Assembly (NCBI GenBank): GCA_017560945.1
Contig: JAFZDY010000049.1
Span: forward strand, 1 to 64,000
Reading direction: 5' to 3'
From: Bacteroidaceae bacterium
Lineage (GTDB): Bacteria; Bacteroidota; Bacteroidia; Bacteroidales; Bacteroidaceae
DNA length: 64,000 nucleotides
Under the pieces are notes generated by a model. It did no database searches and was not told the DNA's origin. It was given only the letters and a program-made list of their open reading frames with translations. The position numbers and the translations under genes are program-made. Below, one piece after another: positions 53,354-61,164 of the stretch. How positions within the stretch are numbered: position 1 is the stretch's first letter; each line of letters opens with the position of its first letter.

Positions 53354-54156
53354 AGCCCACACTTTTTCTCTAACAAACGAACGGCCGGCACGAAGAGGCA
53401 ATCCTCAATGCGACAATGAAGGGCCAAATCTTCCTCACAAGTGAAGATGTCGAACAATACGGCATTCAGCAGATGATTGTTTTGCGATGCCGGATAGTAT
53501 TTGATGATGATGTTCTTAAGTTCCAATAGTTTGCGGTCTATCTGCTTGTGTTGCAATGCGTGTCGTCGGGTAAAGAGCAGAATGTTGCTATGCTCGCCTG
53601 CATGGTACACACTGATGGGAGTACCGTGCTCATCCTTGTGTACCAATGCCTTCATAGGGCACGCCTCGTGGGTGATGCGTTCGGCCTTTTCAACATCCCC
53701 TTGCATCAGACTACACACGTATTGAAACTCGTGACGGTTCTCAAACTCCATGTGTTCGCGCACCTCGCTCACATATTCATCGAAGAATTTCTGAATGAGG
53801 AGTGCTACCTGGTGGTTTGCCGGGTTGTCAATGGCATTGATAAGTTTTTCTCGAATAGTGGGCAGACAGAAGTCGAGGTAATAACTATGTGCACGTTTCA
53901 AGTAATCCATCATGGTAGGGATTGAGATTGATTGTACATCGGAGTGTACCAATTCGTCCTCCTCCTGCATGAAGTTTGCTACTGCCAAAAATGTGATAGC
54001 GTCCACACCGTGTAGTGTGCACACTTCCTGTACACTCTTGTCTCCAAATCCTAAACTGATACCAAAACGAGTCATCACCTGCAACAGGCGACAATCATCG
54101 CGTACCAAGTCGCTCATGCGGTCGGTCAAGGTGTATTTACTGATTGCATTGTCCAT
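53350..54156 (-). CDS. Hemerythrin-like iron protein, RIC/ScdA-related
   Basis: 268 residues from the ATG at 54156; ten more codons upstream are open. The N-terminal 60 residues resemble the DUF542/ScdA_N domain, but the double-cysteine motif is replaced (FGISLGFGDKSV). The remainder is a helical bundle with the spaced histidines and acidic residues of hemerythrins (for example VREHMEFENRHEF and LALHCRIEDCLFV). RIC proteins repair iron-sulfur clusters damaged by NO or oxygen; here it may instead sense them. It is translationally coupled to the LuxR-type regulator. Confidence 0.75.
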   Translation of the reverse strand: MDNAISKYTLTDRMSDLVRDDCRLLQVMTRFGISLGFGDKSVQEVCTLHGVDAITFLAVANFMQEEDELVHSDVQSISIPTMMDYLKRAHSYYLDFCLPTIREKLINAIDNPANHQVALLIQKFFDEYVSEVREHMEFENRHEFQYVCSLMQGDVEKAERITHEACPMKALVHKDEHGTPISVYHAGEHSNILLFTRRHALQHKQIDRKLLELKNIIIKYYPASQNNHLLNAVLFDIFTCEEDLALHCRIEDCLFVPAVRLLEKKCGL

Positions 54157-54235
54157 ATAGTTGTCTGTTCGCTTATTTTCGGGCACAAAGGTACAACTTT
54201 TGAACCATGTTCACAATCACTAAAAGTAGGTATTG

Positions 54236-54961
54236 TCAGATGGAGTGGTTGTTGAGGAATGTAGTCCACTCCTGTTTGTAACTATCGGATACAGGTATAA
54301 ATACACTACCAAAAACAATGCGGTTACGGTCTATCACACGTATTTTACTCTTCTGTACGATGAACGAACGATGCACACGCAGGAAACGGTCGGAGGGAAG
54401 ACGTTCCTCCATTGCTTTCATGCTGGACAATGAGAGTATTGGGCGCGGATTGCTTTCCGTGTATATCTTCACATAGTCTTTCAATCCCTCAACATAGAGG
54501 ATGTCGTTCAATTGAACTTGTATGAGTTTGTATTCACTCTTTACATAGATACAATCGCTTGATGACTCTGCTTCGATTTCAGTGTTTGCTCCTTGCTTGA
54601 GGTTGAACCATTCGAGTGCACGGTTGGCCGCTTCCATGAAAGCCGCAGGGCTTATGGGTTTAAGCAGATAGTCCAATGCATTGACACGATATCCCTCGAC
54701 CGCATATTGATTAAAGGCGGTGGTGAAGACGATACGTGTATCTTCGGGTACCATTTTGGCAAACTCCAAGCCATCCAACTCGGGCATCTGTATATCCAAG
54801 AACAGTAGGTCGAACTTCTTCTGGCAAACGTCTTGCATAGCCGCTACCGCACTTGAGTAACGTCCTACAAGATTCAGGAAGGGTACCTTTCCTACATAGC
54901 ACTCCAACAGGTCGAGTGCCAACGGCTCATCATCGACTATCGCACAATTCAGTGTAATCAT
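54236..54961 (-). CDS. LytTR-type response regulator
   Basis: 241 residues. The receiver has the acidic pair in AIVDDEPLAL and the phospho-aspartate in FLDIQMPELDG near residue 56. The C-terminal LytTR DNA-binding domain spans about 130-235 (YVEGLKDYVKIYT, LRVHRSFIVQ). It overlaps the kinase gene by 4 nt (ATGA at 54958-54961), so it is the cognate regulator. Such pairs often control envelope or sugar genes in Bacteroidota; the targets are not shown here. Confidence 0.93.
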   Translation of the reverse strand: MITLNCAIVDDEPLALDLLECYVGKVPFLNLVGRYSSAVAAMQDVCQKKFDLLFLDIQMPELDGLEFAKMVPEDTRIVFTTAFNQYAVEGYRVNALDYLLKPISPAAFMEAANRALEWFNLKQGANTEIEAESSSDCIYVKSEYKLIQVQLNDILYVEGLKDYVKIYTESNPRPILSLSSMKAMEERLPSDRFLRVHRSFIVQKSKIRVIDRNRIVFGSVFIPVSDSYKQEWTTFLNNHSI

Positions 54962-56055
54962 AATTCTTGGAATTTTGTACAGATTTTCAATTCGGAAACA
55001 TATTCCTTATCTCCATTGCAAGTTCCATATTTCCACTCATGGTTTTTGGGATAGAGCAGTTCCAAACGACGCTTTACTTGCTCGAGGCCGATACCACTAC
55101 CACTCTTGTCAGTAACCTTCTTGGGATAGTTGGAATTGCGTATGACTCCATATACCCATCCGTCCTCTTCGCTCAACTTGATAGATACAAAACTGGGATC
55201 GGTGGGGCTTATACCATGTTTGAATGCATTTTCTATCAGAGAGATGAATATCAGCGGGGCTATCATCACTTGCTTTTCTGTATCTACTTGTATGTCTACA
55301 TCGACCTTCACTTCGCGTGAGAGTCGCAAACGCATCAATTCGACGTAATTGTGGATAAAGTCAGCTTCATTTTGTAAGGGAACGAACTTTTGCTGATTGT
55401 CATATAGCATGTGGCGTAGCATCTTGCTGAGTTCCAATACTGCATGCTGAGCCTTGTCGGAATCGAAGGATATAAGTGCATAGATGTTGTTGAGGGTGTT
55501 CAACAGGAAGTGGGGGCTTAACTGATGACGCAGGGTTTTCAATTCTGCATCGGTACGTGCACTTTCTGCTTCGCGACGCGCTGCTTCAGCATTTTGCCAC
55601 TCGCGTCCCATACGTACGACCACGGCCAAAGCAGCCATAAAGGCAAGCATTATCACGTCGCGTATGTAGAACATAAAACGGGCAAATATGAAGCGTCCAT
55701 CTGGAACAAAATTGGTAGGTACATATCTGCGGGTCATGTCGGCATATACCCATCCGTGAGAGAAGTATTGCAATACACTAACCGCCAATATCAATAGGAT
55801 ATTGTAGAAAATAAACTTCTTCCACCCCTTCTTGAATAAGTAGGCAGATATAAGCCAAGCATAGTTGAAATAGAATACAATACCAAAGGCCAATGGAGTA
55901 CGTAGATGGCGCAGGTAGTTCATACCATTCCAGCGTATGAAACTACTATAATCCATCACTACCAATGGAAAACCAAATATCAATAGCCATGTTACGGCAT
56001 GTACCAATACCTCCAACATACGGGGGCTTTTCAATGAATTTTGCTTTTCAAACAT
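54958..56055 (-). CDS. LytS-family sensor histidine kinase
   Basis: 365 residues. Four hydrophobic helices occupy about 15-145, then a coiled coil (EAARREAESARTDAEL) and the His_kinase domain with LRHQLSPHFLLNTLNNIY, whose His is the phosphorylation site. The ATPase G-box is VTDKSGSGIGLEQVKRR. No periplasmic sensor domain is visible, so it senses at or within the membrane. Its promoter lies more than 200 nt upstream, behind a structured leader (56096-56218). Confidence 0.93.
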   Translation of the reverse strand: MFEKQNSLKSPRMLEVLVHAVTWLLIFGFPLVVMDYSSFIRWNGMNYLRHLRTPLAFGIVFYFNYAWLISAYLFKKGWKKFIFYNILLILAVSVLQYFSHGWVYADMTRRYVPTNFVPDGRFIFARFMFYIRDVIMLAFMAALAVVVRMGREWQNAEAARREAESARTDAELKTLRHQLSPHFLLNTLNNIYALISFDSDKAQHAVLELSKMLRHMLYDNQQKFVPLQNEADFIHNYVELMRLRLSREVKVDVDIQVDTEKQVMIAPLIFISLIENAFKHGISPTDPSFVSIKLSEEDGWVYGVIRNSNYPKKVTDKSGSGIGLEQVKRRLELLYPKNHEWKYGTCNGDKEYVSELKICTKFQEL

Positions 56056-56095
56056 ATTCCAATTATATTCTTTTTTTTGTTGTTTTCACAAAAAC

Positions 56096-56218
56096 AGAGG
56101 ACGCTATACACGAAGTGCAGATTCACATCTTGACTCGGTAGAGCATCCTCTATGCAAACTACATATCCAAATTCACACAACCTTACTTAAAACCTTACGA
56201 TTAAGCCGTAGTTTGCAT
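56096..56218 (-). ncRNA. Candidate structured 5' leader of the LytS/LytTR operon
   Basis: On the minus strand the transcript would fold into two abutting hairpins. The first pairs 56208-56218 with 56152-56162 (11 bp, perfect). The second pairs 56142-56151 with 56096-56105 (10 bp with one G-U) and is followed by a T-rich run before the kinase ATG (56055). The family is unknown, and a role in attenuation is only a hypothesis. The rest of 56056-56408 has no gene. Confidence 0.45.
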
Positions 56219-56278
56219 TTTGAGAGATTCGTTATAAAAAACTTGAAACGAATGACCGTATTCACATACACGGCTCGA

Positions 56279-56310
56279 CAAAAGTAGGCAATCTGTTTAT
56301 TCCTCCCAAA
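56279..56310 (-). promoter_or_regulatory. Consensus promoter of the LytS/LytTR operon
   Basis: On the minus strand TTTG (56307-56310), a 20-nt spacer and TACTTTTG (56279-56286). The transcript would carry about 215 nt of leader. Confidence 0.75.
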
Positions 56311-56408
56311 TTTTCATACGCATTTTTCTGGGCATTATCGACAAAGGACCATTATTTGCCGACGAATAAAGAAATGGGTGTGGTTGGTAAACTGTTTATT
56401 TACTTGTT

Positions 56409-57278
56409 CTACACATCCAAGGATGCTTTCCAACAAAAGCAATCGGGGAACATCTGTTTCAAAGATGCTTCTTCGGGTATGAGGGCGTCAGAGGGGAATA
56501 GTCCGAAAAGCGAAGAACCGCTACCAGACATCGAGGCATACTCGGCACCCAATTCATAAAGTCTATTCTTGATATCACCGATGGCAGGATATTTGGCAAA
56601 CACACTCTCTTCGAAATCGTTTACCATACCTGCTTCTTGCCATTCACATACGGGGAGGGTGGCAATCTCAGTCAGAGAACATACAGGCTTGTGTGGACGG
56701 ATAAGCGCAAAGGCATCTCGGGTAGAGACAAATATATTTGGCTTTACCAGAAGGATGCAATACCCTTTTAGCGAAAGGTTAGGCATGGGAGTGAATATGT
56801 TGCCAATGCCTGTGGCAAAGGCAGGTGTGTTGCGCACAAAGAATGCACAATCGGCTCCCAGGCGAGCGGCACGTTCTTCCAACTCATCGTCGGTGAGCGG
56901 AAGAGAAAACTTGTCGCGCAAGAGGCGAAGCATAAAAGTCGCATCGGCCGAACCTCCACCCAATCCGGCACCTGAGGGAATGTGCTTGAATATGTGGATG
57001 TGTACGGGGGGAAGGGGAAACTCTGCCTTCAACAGACGATATGCCTTCACTACCAGATTGTCTTCTGCTTCGCCGGCAATGGCAATGCCACCAGCGTGGA
57101 GAACAACATCTGCTCCCGATGGAACCTCTTGCGAGGGGTCTTCGTCAAAAGTTGTCACTTCCAAGATATCCTGCAAGGGAATAGGATAGAAGATGGTTTC
57201 CAAATTGTGGTAGCCATCGGGGCGACGCTCTACCACGTTCAATCCGAGATTGATTTTTGCATTGGGAAAAGTTATCAT
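56409..57278 (-). CDS. ispE: 4-diphosphocytidyl-2-C-methyl-D-erythritol kinase
   Basis: 289 residues from the ATG at 57278; a 27-residue upstream extension runs into the cls 3' end and is unlikely. GHMP-kinase motifs are [11 protein letters not shown] at the N-terminus, [13 protein letters not shown] near 95 and [11 protein letters not shown] near 260. It phosphorylates CDP-ME in the non-mevalonate isoprenoid pathway. It is probably co-transcribed with the cardiolipin synthase-like gene (8-nt gap). Confidence 0.95.
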   Translation of the reverse strand: MITFPNAKINLGLNVVERRPDGYHNLETIFYPIPLQDILEVTTFDEDPSQEVPSGADVVLHAGGIAIAGEAEDNLVVKAYRLLKAEFPLPPVHIHIFKHIPSGAGLGGGSADATFMLRLLRDKFSLPLTDDELEERAARLGADCAFFVRNTPAFATGIGNIFTPMPNLSLKGYCILLVKPNIFVSTRDAFALIRPHKPVCSLTEIATLPVCEWQEAGMVNDFEESVFAKYPAIGDIKNRLYELGAEYASMSGSGSSLFGLFPSDALIPEEASLKQMFPDCFCWKASLDV

Positions 57279-57286
57279 AGGCCTTT

Positions 57287-58552
57287 TTACAAAAACGGCA
57301 TTAGTACGAGGTCGGCAAACCATCCGACAAATCGGTGCCAACACGAACGTTGTTTCCAAGTTTCGTCGGTCATCAGCGTACTCAGTTTTATGTCGTCACT
57401 AAATATAGTTGATAGTTCGTTTGTCACACGAGAGTCGAAGATAAAGGCATTCACCTCGTAGTCATAGCGAAGGCTACGGCTATTGAGATTGGTGGAGCCT
57501 ACGGTACAGAACTTGTCGTCCACCATCATGATTTTTGAATGATGAAATCCTCCCTCAAACTGGTGTACGGTGGCTCCGCGTTTTTGTAACTGACGAGCCA
57601 CGTACATGGAGGCATCAGGTGTTACGTGGATATCGCCTTTTACCGATACCATTATCTGTACGTCCACTCCATTCTCCGAGGCTTTAATCAGGGCACGGCG
57701 CACGGAGCGTGTTGGAATGAAATAGGGATTGATGATTTCTATCTTCTCTTCCGCCGAAAGGATGGCTTGTGCGTATGCTTCCCTCATCAATTTTGGATTT
57801 TTTCGAGGTGCACGGTCTACAATGGCAATGGTAACATCGTCCACCGTTTCCCCAATGTGTATGCTGTCATCCTTGGTGGGGAAATAGAGTGTGTCGTTCA
57901 CCAAACGTTCGCCCGTAGCCTCCTCCCACATATCCAAAAAGATACGTTGGAGTTCGTCCACCGCAGGGCCTTCAATGCGCAGATGTATGTCGCGCCATTC
58001 GCCAAAGATAGGAAGTCCCTCGATGTAGTAGTCGGCCACATTCATTCCTCCTGTATAGGCCGTTTGTCCGTCTATGATAACAATCTTTCGGTGGTCGCGG
58101 CTCATGAAATCTCCAATGAAAGGGAAGTTCAGCGGGTCGAATTGTACTATCTCTATGCCGCGTTTACGTAGTTCGCGCAGATGTTTCTTTTTTAAAGGCT
58201 TGTTGTTGCTCCAGTTCCCAAAAGCGTCGAACATAGCGCGTACCTTCACTCCTTCCTTTACCTTTTTCTCCAATTCCGTAAAGAGGAGAGCTGCAATGGA
58301 GTCGTTGCGGAAATTGAAGTACTCCAAGTGGATATAGTGCTTTGCCTTGCGAATGGCCGTGAAGAGGTCGTCGAACTTTTCCCCACCGCTCTTGAGTACG
58401 CACACACGATTACCTTCCGTGATGGTTATTCTCTTGTCACGCAGGTAATCCATCATGGTCGAATCGCTGCTCGCCTCATCGTTGGCTGCCCATGCCAGGG
58501 TAGGGAGCATCAATAGAATCGTCAAAAACAAACTATATATCTTTGTTTTCAT
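57287..58552 (-). CDS. cls: Phospholipase D-family cardiolipin synthase
   Basis: 421 residues from the ATG at 58552, with a signal peptide (residues 1-23) that predicts export. Both HKD motifs are intact: HRKIVIIDG near 160 and [10 protein letters not shown] near 340, each followed by the GG/GS turn. Cardiolipin synthases of this layout join phosphatidylglycerol molecules in the envelope. A related phospholipase D activity cannot be excluded. The ispE gene follows. Confidence 0.88.
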   Translation of the reverse strand: MKTKIYSLFLTILLMLPTLAWAANDEASSDSTMMDYLRDKRITITEGNRVCVLKSGGEKFDDLFTAIRKAKHYIHLEYFNFRNDSIAALLFTELEKKVKEGVKVRAMFDAFGNWSNNKPLKKKHLRELRKRGIEIVQFDPLNFPFIGDFMSRDHRKIVIIDGQTAYTGGMNVADYYIEGLPIFGEWRDIHLRIEGPAVDELQRIFLDMWEEATGERLVNDTLYFPTKDDSIHIGETVDDVTIAIVDRAPRKNPKLMREAYAQAILSAEEKIEIINPYFIPTRSVRRALIKASENGVDVQIMVSVKGDIHVTPDASMYVARQLQKRGATVHQFEGGFHHSKIMMVDDKFCTVGSTNLNSRSLRYDYEVNAFIFDSRVTNELSTIFSDDIKLSTLMTDETWKQRSCWHRFVGWFADLVLMPFL

Positions 58553-58666
58553 TATTCTTTTGTGTTGTTTTTCACACAACGAGCCGCAAAGTTAATTTAA
58601 AAACATGAGAAAACGGAATTTGTCCGCAAAGAAAAAAGGAAAAATCGGAAAAGGGACAAGGAATGA

Positions 58667-58698
58667 GGAAAAAAGAGCGGACTACTATATGTCCGCTC
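58667..58698 (-). terminator. Terminator of the GH95-GH31 operon
   Basis: Eight-bp arms 58675-58682 and 58691-58698 with an 8-nt loop, and six T residues on the minus strand. Confidence 0.85.
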
Positions 58699-58740
58699 CA
58701 TATCTGTCAAATGTTTTAAAATGTCTCTATTATAAATACT

Positions 58741-61155
58741 TTACAATATCTTTTTTACTTCTCCTTTTTTCATCTTTACATTAAGATTTTTCCCATTCAA
58801 AAATAATGTAGTTTTTGTATCTATGCGTGCGGTTAATGTGAGTGAGGTTACGTGGCTATCTTTCCATTCCATATCTATGATAAGTCCACCTCGTGCACAG
58901 ATACCCTTCACACTTCCATCCTTCCATTGCTCGGGCAGGGCAGGTAACAGAGTGATGCTTTCCCGAGTTGATTGTAATAACATTTCCACTACACCAGCAC
59001 ATCCGCCGAAGTTTCCATCAATTTGGAAAGGTGAGTGTGCATCTAATAGGTTAGGATATGTACCTCCACCACGACGTGCGTCGTTACCTTTGTAATTATC
59101 GGGGCTTACGTACTTCAATAGACAGCGATAGATATGGTATGCGTTCTTGCTATCTCTCAAACGTGCAAATAGGTTTACACGCCATCCTGTACTCCATCCT
59201 GTGGTGTTGTCTCCTTTTATTTCCAAGGTTTTGGCACAAGCCTTTGCTAATTCAGGTGTTTCATTTACTGAAATGTGGTGTCCTGGATATAGACCAAATA
59301 GATGTGATTGGTGCCGGTGGAGAGGGTCTTGGTCGCTCCAATCGTGATACCACTCTTGTAAGTTTCCGTTCTTTCCTATTTTGTATGGTTGTAATCGACC
59401 TAAAGCCTTGTCAACCTCTTTGCAAAATGCCTTATCTATTCCTAACTCTTTAGCTGCTTCGCGTGCGTCAATAAGACATTCACGAATCATGGCTAAATCG
59501 GATGTGCTACCATACAAAGTTGATCCTACATAACCTTCAGGAGTAATGAAACGATTTTCGGGTGAAGTACCTGGTGAAGTCATTAATTTACCGTTTTTCT
59601 CAATAAGCCAATCAAGACAAAACTCTGCAGCACCCTTCAATATAGGATAATATTTTTGGAGAAAAACTTTGTCTCCTAAGAAGGCATAATGCTCCCAAAT
59701 GTGTGTAGAAACCCATGCTCCTCCCATATTCCAACAAGCCCATGAGGGATGTCCGTCACCCATGCCTACAGGACAAGTCATGGCCCAAATATCTGTATTA
59801 TGGCCTAAACACCAACCGCGTTCAATTCCATAGTATGCCTTGGCCGTGGTGCTTCCCGTTGTGCTCAAGTTTACAATAAAATCTAAAAGAGGGAAGTGTA
59901 ATTCACTTAAGTTGGTTGTCTCTACAGCCCAATAGTTTTCCTCCACGTTGATGTTGGTAGTATAGTTACTACTCCATGGTGGTAACAAACTCTCATTCCA
60001 TAATCCTTGCAAGTTTGCGGGAACTGCAGGTGTACGTGAACAAGAAATTAATAGATATCGTCCGTATTGGAAATAGAGGGCCTCTAACTCGGGATTACTT
60101 TGGTTTTCATCCGTATATAGTTTCAATTGTTTGTCTGTAGGTAACGAGGCTATTTGCGCATTTGTGCGACCAAGATCAAGTGATACACGGTCAAACAATC
60201 GTTTGTAATCCTCTACATGGGCTTTGTGTAGAGTCTCAAAACTTTTTGTGGAGGCTAGTGTTATGCGTCTGTTGACAATGGCTTGATAGTCTGCTCCTTC
60301 CGTGACAGGGTCTTTGTCGAAGCCATTGAAACTAGTTGCTGTACTTATGAGAATAAGTGCTTCCTTGGCTCCATTAATGAGCAATTCTCCCGCGGGATAT
60401 GCCTTGACTTGATCTGTATTGGAAGTGATGATACATACTTTGGCTCCAAAACGAATACCCCGAGAAGGGTCATAGTAGTGACGTGCTCTGTGATAGTTTG
60501 GGTAGGAGTGATATGCCGCATATCCTTCCGCAGACAATGTATTTCCATTGGTTGAGGTAGAATGTGGAAGTTGAGATTCGAAGGAAACAATGGCGTGAAT
60601 GCCATCGGGTACGTTAGATTTTAAACGGATAACAATTACAGAGTCGGGTGCAGAGGCAAAATATTCAGTTGTGACCAATTGTCCTTCCTTCAAATATTGC
60701 GTTTGAGCCGTAGCTTCACTTATGTCAAGCCAACGTTGATAGGCCGTCACTCCTTTAGTAGTTTCTTCACCGATGTGTTGGATTGTCAATTGTCCCAATG
60801 GTTGATAGTTCTCGCTATAATGACCTTGCACTTTGTAGTTTAGTTCATCTGCTTTACGATAGTTCTCATTGTCAAGCGCTTTTCTGATTTCTGGTATTAC
60901 TTCGTGCGCGTTGGGGGTATATACTTGATTGTCAGGTTCACCAGTCCACAAGGTAAGATCATTCAGTGAAATCACCTCTTTACTCACACCTCCATACACG
61001 ATAGCACCCATGCGGCCATTACCGATTACAAGAGCCTCTTCAAAGAATTCAGCAGGTCGGTCGTAGTGCAACTTTAAAGGACGTTCTTCTGCCACGGCAA
61101 GCATACTCGTTGCAAGAAGCAATAGAAAACATATATTGTGTCTTAAATAATTCAT
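58741..61155 (-). CDS. Glycoside hydrolase family 95 alpha-L-fucosidase
   Basis: 804 residues. Signal peptide 1-22 (ends LAVAEE). The GH95 layout is N-terminal beta domain (about 25-280), helical linker, (alpha/alpha)6 barrel (about 370-690) and C-terminal beta domain. Catalytic elements are visible: the Asn pair in TNINVEENYW, the acid Glu in TSPENRF and the base Asp in QIDGNFGG. GH95 enzymes invert alpha-1,2-linked fucose or galactose. Periplasmic or surface location is predicted. Nine nucleotides separate it from the GH31 gene upstream. Confidence 0.93.
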   Translation of the reverse strand: MNYLRHNICFLLLLATSMLAVAEERPLKLHYDRPAEFFEEALVIGNGRMGAIVYGGVSKEVISLNDLTLWTGEPDNQVYTPNAHEVIPEIRKALDNENYRKADELNYKVQGHYSENYQPLGQLTIQHIGEETTKGVTAYQRWLDISEATAQTQYLKEGQLVTTEYFASAPDSVIVIRLKSNVPDGIHAIVSFESQLPHSTSTNGNTLSAEGYAAYHSYPNYHRARHYYDPSRGIRFGAKVCIITSNTDQVKAYPAGELLINGAKEALILISTATSFNGFDKDPVTEGADYQAIVNRRITLASTKSFETLHKAHVEDYKRLFDRVSLDLGRTNAQIASLPTDKQLKLYTDENQSNPELEALYFQYGRYLLISCSRTPAVPANLQGLWNESLLPPWSSNYTTNINVEENYWAVETTNLSELHFPLLDFIVNLSTTGSTTAKAYYGIERGWCLGHNTDIWAMTCPVGMGDGHPSWACWNMGGAWVSTHIWEHYAFLGDKVFLQKYYPILKGAAEFCLDWLIEKNGKLMTSPGTSPENRFITPEGYVGSTLYGSTSDLAMIRECLIDAREAAKELGIDKAFCKEVDKALGRLQPYKIGKNGNLQEWYHDWSDQDPLHRHQSHLFGLYPGHHISVNETPELAKACAKTLEIKGDNTTGWSTGWRVNLFARLRDSKNAYHIYRCLLKYVSPDNYKGNDARRGGGTYPNLLDAHSPFQIDGNFGGCAGVVEMLLQSTRESITLLPALPEQWKDGSVKGICARGGLIIDMEWKDSHVTSLTLTARIDTKTTLFLNGKNLNVKMKKGEVKKIL

Positions 61156-61164
61156 TCCTTTTTC

